Shown: in pieces, positions 61,159 to 64,000 of the stretch | Layout of the letters: the number at the start of each line of letters is the position of its first letter | Position numbering within the stretch: the first letter of the stretch is position 1 | Assembly (NCBI RefSeq): GCF_003814815.1 | Contig: NZ_RKQQ01000001.1 | Coordinates: forward strand, 248,001-312,000 | Length of the DNA: 64,000 nt | Reading direction: 5' to 3' | From: Salisediminibacterium halotolerans | Lineage (GTDB): Bacteria; Bacillota; Bacilli; Bacillales; Salisediminibacteriaceae | The notes under the pieces: generated by a model | Database searches by the model: none | Told to the model about the DNA's origin: nothing | What the model saw: the letters and a program-made list of their open reading frames with translations, nothing else | Made by a program: the position numbers and the translations under genes

Positions 61159-61920
61159 TTACCGCTCGACACCCCACTGCCGGCCGATCCAGCTTTCGCC
61201 CCAGCCGACGGCTTTATCGAGCAAAAGCCCGAGGATGCCGATCGTAAATATCCCCGCGAGCACATGATCGAGATCGAGCGCGTTGCGGGCATCGACGATT
61301 AAATAGCCGAGTCCGGACTGAGCACCGATCATTTCGCCGGCGACGAGGAAAATCCACGCTGTGCCAACGGCGATATGCAAGCCGTTCGCGATTCCCGGGA
61401 AAGCCGCCGGGAAGATAATCTTGAACATCCGCGACGTCCGTGAAACTTCCAGATTCGACGCTAATTTTAAATACGTTTTGTCGATTCGCCGCACAGCCGC
61501 GACCGTAGATAAAAGCACCGGGAAAAACGCCGCGATGAAGATAATCACGATCGCCGGCGCGCTGCCGATTCCAAACCAGAGAACGATAAACGGCGACCAC
61601 GCCACCGGTGCGACCGGTCTGAGCACCTGGACGATCGGATCAATGACGCGCCAGACATGGACCGACTGCGCCAGAAGCAGTCCGAGAATCACCGCTGCGA
61701 TCACTGCACTCGTATACCCCGCCGCAAAGCGGTATAAGCTGACGCCGATGTGCTCGGCCATCGTCCCGTCGCGCACCATTTCCATAAATCCCGCAAACGC
61801 CAGTGCCGGCGACGGCAAGAGCGCCTCAGGATAATCGCCGATCCAAACCGCTGACTGCCAAACGGTTAAAACCACGGCTGCCGCAGTAAAAATATAAACG
61901 GTTCGCTGCCACACTGTCAT
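61159..61920 (-). CDS. ABC transporter permease (SsuC/TauC type)
   Basis: 253 residues with about six membrane segments. RPVAPVAWSPFIVLWFGIG and the EAA-like LKLASNLEVSRTSRMFKIIFPAAFPGIANGL match the nitrate/sulfonate/taurine permease family. The ATG overlaps the binding-protein stop by 4 bases. It works with the ATPase and binding protein upstream. The substrate cannot be read from the permease. Confidence 0.92.
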   Translation of the reverse strand: MTVWQRTVYIFTAAAVVLTVWQSAVWIGDYPEALLPSPALAFAGFMEMVRDGTMAEHIGVSLYRFAAGYTSAVIAAVILGLLLAQSVHVWRVIDPIVQVLRPVAPVAWSPFIVLWFGIGSAPAIVIIFIAAFFPVLLSTVAAVRRIDKTYLKLASNLEVSRTSRMFKIIFPAAFPGIANGLHIAVGTAWIFLVAGEMIGAQSGLGYLIVDARNALDLDHVLAGIFTIGILGLLLDKAVGWGESWIGRQWGVER

Positions 61921-62891
61921 CGTGATTCACCATCCATGTCGCGGACGATCTCATCATTGACGAACTCGCTGTAATCCGGCGGTTCATCGATTAAGTCCAT
62001 CTCCGTCAATTTATTTTGCAAATAATCGTATTCCGCTTCGCGAATCCGCAGGTCATCGTAGGAAATCCAGCCGAGCGACTGTTCGAGCACATTGTCGTCC
62101 ACATCCAAGTACGCTTGATGTGTTTCAATCGCCTGTTCGGTCGGATCGCCCGCCTCTTTGCCGGCAGCGGAATAAGACTTAACAAACTTATCGGTAAACT
62201 CGGGATTTGCATCGGCAAAATCGTCCCGCAAGACGAGTGCGCAGCAAAGGCAATTGTCCGGGCAAAAATCTTGCGATTGGTATTCGACCTCGCCGACGCC
62301 GTTTTGCACGCCGAGCGCGCCGAACGGCTCAGCGACGATGTAGCTCGCGACCTGCCCTTCCCCGAGCGCTGCGGGCATTTCCGCCGGCGGCATTTCCACA
62401 ACGTCAACGGCGTCGTAAGGAACGCCGGCACGTTCGAGCATTTCATCGAGCAGCAAGTGATGCGCCGAAAGCGTGTGCGGAATTGCAACCGATTCCCCTT
62501 TCAGTTCGGCCGGGTCGTCGATCTCGTTGCCGGTGATGACCGCATTGCCTTCCCGGTGCCCGAGCGCCGCCGCGTGGAGCCCGATCCCGCGTTCTTTTGC
62601 TTTCATCGCCAGTTCAAATAATACGGAAGCGCCGTCGATCCGGCCGGCGTTTAACGCGTCCATCAGCTCGATCCAGCTGGAAAAGCGGACGAGTTCGACT
62701 TCAGCGCCGCCTTCAAAGTAGTCGTCTTGATTGGCATCAAGAAAATAAAGCGGCGCCGCATGCGTAATCGGCAAGTGCCCGATCCGGATCACCTCGCGAT
62801 CCGTTTCCGCCGAGGGCGGTGTTTGGCAAGCGGAGACGACAAAAGAGGAACAGAGCATCGAATAAATTGTCAGTTTTTTACGCCGGTTCAT
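61917..62891 (-). CDS. ABC transporter binding lipoprotein (SsuA/NMT1 type) with cysteine cluster
   Basis: 324 residues from the ATG at 62891, seven bases after AAGGAGG; a frame open for 46 codons upstream has no ribosome site. Lipobox VVSAC. NMT1-type fold: IGHLPITHAAPLYF, DALNAGRIDGASVL and VASYIVAEPFGALGVQ. Near 205-212 is CPDNCLCC, a cluster of four cysteines that recalls the CC motif of this subgroup and could bind a metal or a thiol compound. The family imports sulfonates, taurine, nitrate or thiamine precursors. Confidence 0.87.
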   Translation of the reverse strand: MNRRKKLTIYSMLCSSFVVSACQTPPSAETDREVIRIGHLPITHAAPLYFLDANQDDYFEGGAEVELVRFSSWIELMDALNAGRIDGASVLFELAMKAKERGIGLHAAALGHREGNAVITGNEIDDPAELKGESVAIPHTLSAHHLLLDEMLERAGVPYDAVDVVEMPPAEMPAALGEGQVASYIVAEPFGALGVQNGVGEVEYQSQDFCPDNCLCCALVLRDDFADANPEFTDKFVKSYSAAGKEAGDPTEQAIETHQAYLDVDDNVLEQSLGWISYDDLRIREAEYDYLQNKLTEMDLIDEPPDYSEFVNDEIVRDMDGESR

Positions 62892-62913
62892 CGCATTTCC
62901 TCCTTGCCGTCGG

Positions 62914-63696
62914 TTAAATGTAATATTCGAGCTTCGGTTTTTCGAGACTGAATTGAAACTCATCGAGAATTTTCTTGCGGTACGCATGAAAATCGCGGCT
63001 GCTTCGGTCACGCGGATGCGGCAGTTCAATCGGAATACTTTTGCGCACGGTGCCGGGATGACTGTCCATCATTAAAATCCGGTCGGATAAATAGACGGCT
63101 TCATCAATATCATGCGTGACGAGAATCATGTTCGTCGCTTCCTGTTCGCGAATCCGCAGCAATTCATCTTGCAAGTAATAGCGCGTAAACGTATCGAGCG
63201 CGGCAAACGGCTCATCCATTAAGATCAGTTTCGGCTGAACCGCGAGCGCGCGGGCAATCGCAACCCGCTGTTTCATTCCGCCCGACAGCTGCGAAGGAAA
63301 CTGGTGCATCTCCCGTTCTAAGCCGACAAGCTGCAAATACCTTTTCGCTCTCTCTTCGCGGGCGTCTTTTGACAGCCCCTCCGGTTCAAGCGCGATGTCA
63401 ATATTTTTTAACGCCGACCGCCAAGGCAGCAGTGCATAATCTTGAAACAGCATAATCACATCGCGCGACGGACCGCTGATCGGTTTGCCGGCAAAACGCG
63501 CTTGACCGGATGTCGGGTGCTCAAAGCCGCCGACGATATTTAACAGCGTGCTTTTGCCGCAGCCGCTTTTGCCGAGCACGGTGACAACCTCGCCGTCGCG
63601 AACCTCGGCATCAATCCCGTCGAGCACTCGCTCGGCCCCGGCGTCTTTATAAAAATCCTTCGCTACCCCGTCTAACGTAACAAGCGCTTCCGCCAT
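62914..63696 (-). CDS. ABC transporter ATPase (SsuB/TauB type)
   Basis: 260 residues. Walker A GKSGCGKST, signature LSGGMKQRVAIARAL, Walker B LILMDEPFAALD and switch HDIDEAVYLSD are intact. The C-terminus has the HPRDR and FxxxRKKIL block typical of sulfonate/nitrate ATPases. First gene of the five-gene leftward unit. The ribosome site is GGCGGTGAAAGC. Confidence 0.92.
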   Translation of the reverse strand: MAEALVTLDGVAKDFYKDAGAERVLDGIDAEVRDGEVVTVLGKSGCGKSTLLNIVGGFEHPTSGQARFAGKPISGPSRDVIMLFQDYALLPWRSALKNIDIALEPEGLSKDAREERAKRYLQLVGLEREMHQFPSQLSGGMKQRVAIARALAVQPKLILMDEPFAALDTFTRYYLQDELLRIREQEATNMILVTHDIDEAVYLSDRILMMDSHPGTVRKSIPIELPHPRDRSSRDFHAYRKKILDEFQFSLEKPKLEYYI

Positions 63697-64000
63697 GCTT
63701 TCACCGCCTATGTTTATAATCCCTATTGGTTTACTTTGTTTTTAACATGATAATACAGTTTTCCGCCGTACACAACCCGTAAAATGAAAAAACCCGAATT
63801 TAAAACGTAACAGCCTTTCGAGCTTGTTTACCAAGTTTGTCCATTCATTATTTTTCAGCAATGTGCCTGCACATATAAAAAGACTATGTGAGAATAATCC
63901 CCTTCCCGTATACAACTGATTATATAGAACCAACCCTTATATGCTAATGGAGTCATTAATAGAAAATTATAGAAAAAACATTGTGTCTATTGCACCTGCA
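63697..64000. other. upstream region of the SsuABC-like operon
   Basis: 304 bases with no supported gene. AATCCCTATTGGTTTA (about 63719-63734), near the operon start, is reminiscent of sulfur-control sites in Firmicutes, but this was not verified. Confidence 0.3.

Noticed and set aside
63742-63933. 63-codon leftward frame at the right edge
   Set aside because: Weak start, no ribosome site, and no recognisable protein features.

Overview
The window looks like chromosomal DNA of a low-to-mid GC, Gram-positive, salt- and alkali-adapted member of the Bacillaceae. This is inferred from strong AGGAGG-type ribosome sites, Bacillus-type gene sets (ribose operon, glv/mal maltose operon, CwlO-like hydrolases, teichoic-acid-type ABC exporter), very acidic secreted proteins and a TupA-like enzyme of the kind linked to teichuronopeptide walls of alkaliphiles. 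No rRNA, tRNA, phage, transposase or CRISPR array was found.

Layout. 1-11.7 kb: one leftward operon for a cell-surface glycopolymer. It holds two GT4 transferases, a GT2 transferase, an ABC-2 permease, an ABC ATPase with two fused nucleotide-binding domains, two very large paralogous GT2-GT4 bifunctional enzymes and a TupA-like ATP-grasp protein cut by the window edge. A short remnant resembling a nucleotide-sugar dehydrogenase start lies upstream. 12.5-25.2 kb: wall enzymes (a MecA-type penicillin-binding protein, two NlpC/P60 hydrolases), small membrane and secreted proteins, a serine protease, an SGNH-like protein, a nitrilase, a helical-toroid protein of unknown role and an aspartate-run lipoprotein. 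25.3-29.3 kb: glv maltose system with a divergent RpiR regulator. 29.7-34.2 kb: an importer of the iron/phosphonate type with a HAD phosphatase. 34.8-40.6 kb: secreted 5'-nucleotidase and secreted nuclease sharing an N-terminal domain. 40.7-51 kb: thioesterase, ParB-like protein, AidB-like dehydrogenase, two paralogous acidic secreted proteins, an AbrB/Doc-type toxin-antitoxin pair, a cation/proton antiporter, a kinase-fold protein and a homocysteine methyltransferase. 51.5-57.2 kb: rbsRKDACB. 57.5-59.2 kb: a second CwlO-like hydrolase. 59.5-63.7 kb: an SsuABC-like transporter operon with an acyl-CoA-dehydrogenase-like oxidoreductase and a DUF4242 protein.

The most unusual signal is non-coding. 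Four copies of a structured repeat of about 170-410 bp (near 12.2, 29.5, 51.3 and 57.4 kb) each sit just 3' of the terminator of a leftward gene. The two best-preserved copies have short imperfect terminal inverted repeats and are flanked on both sides by copies of the same terminator hairpin, with the T-tract kept only on the distal copy. This looks like a small mobile element that inserts into transcription terminators and duplicates the hairpin.

Start codons were moved from the longest reading frame wherever the ribosome site decided otherwise. Such cases are explained in the entries. All family assignments are by eye from motifs and no database search was run.
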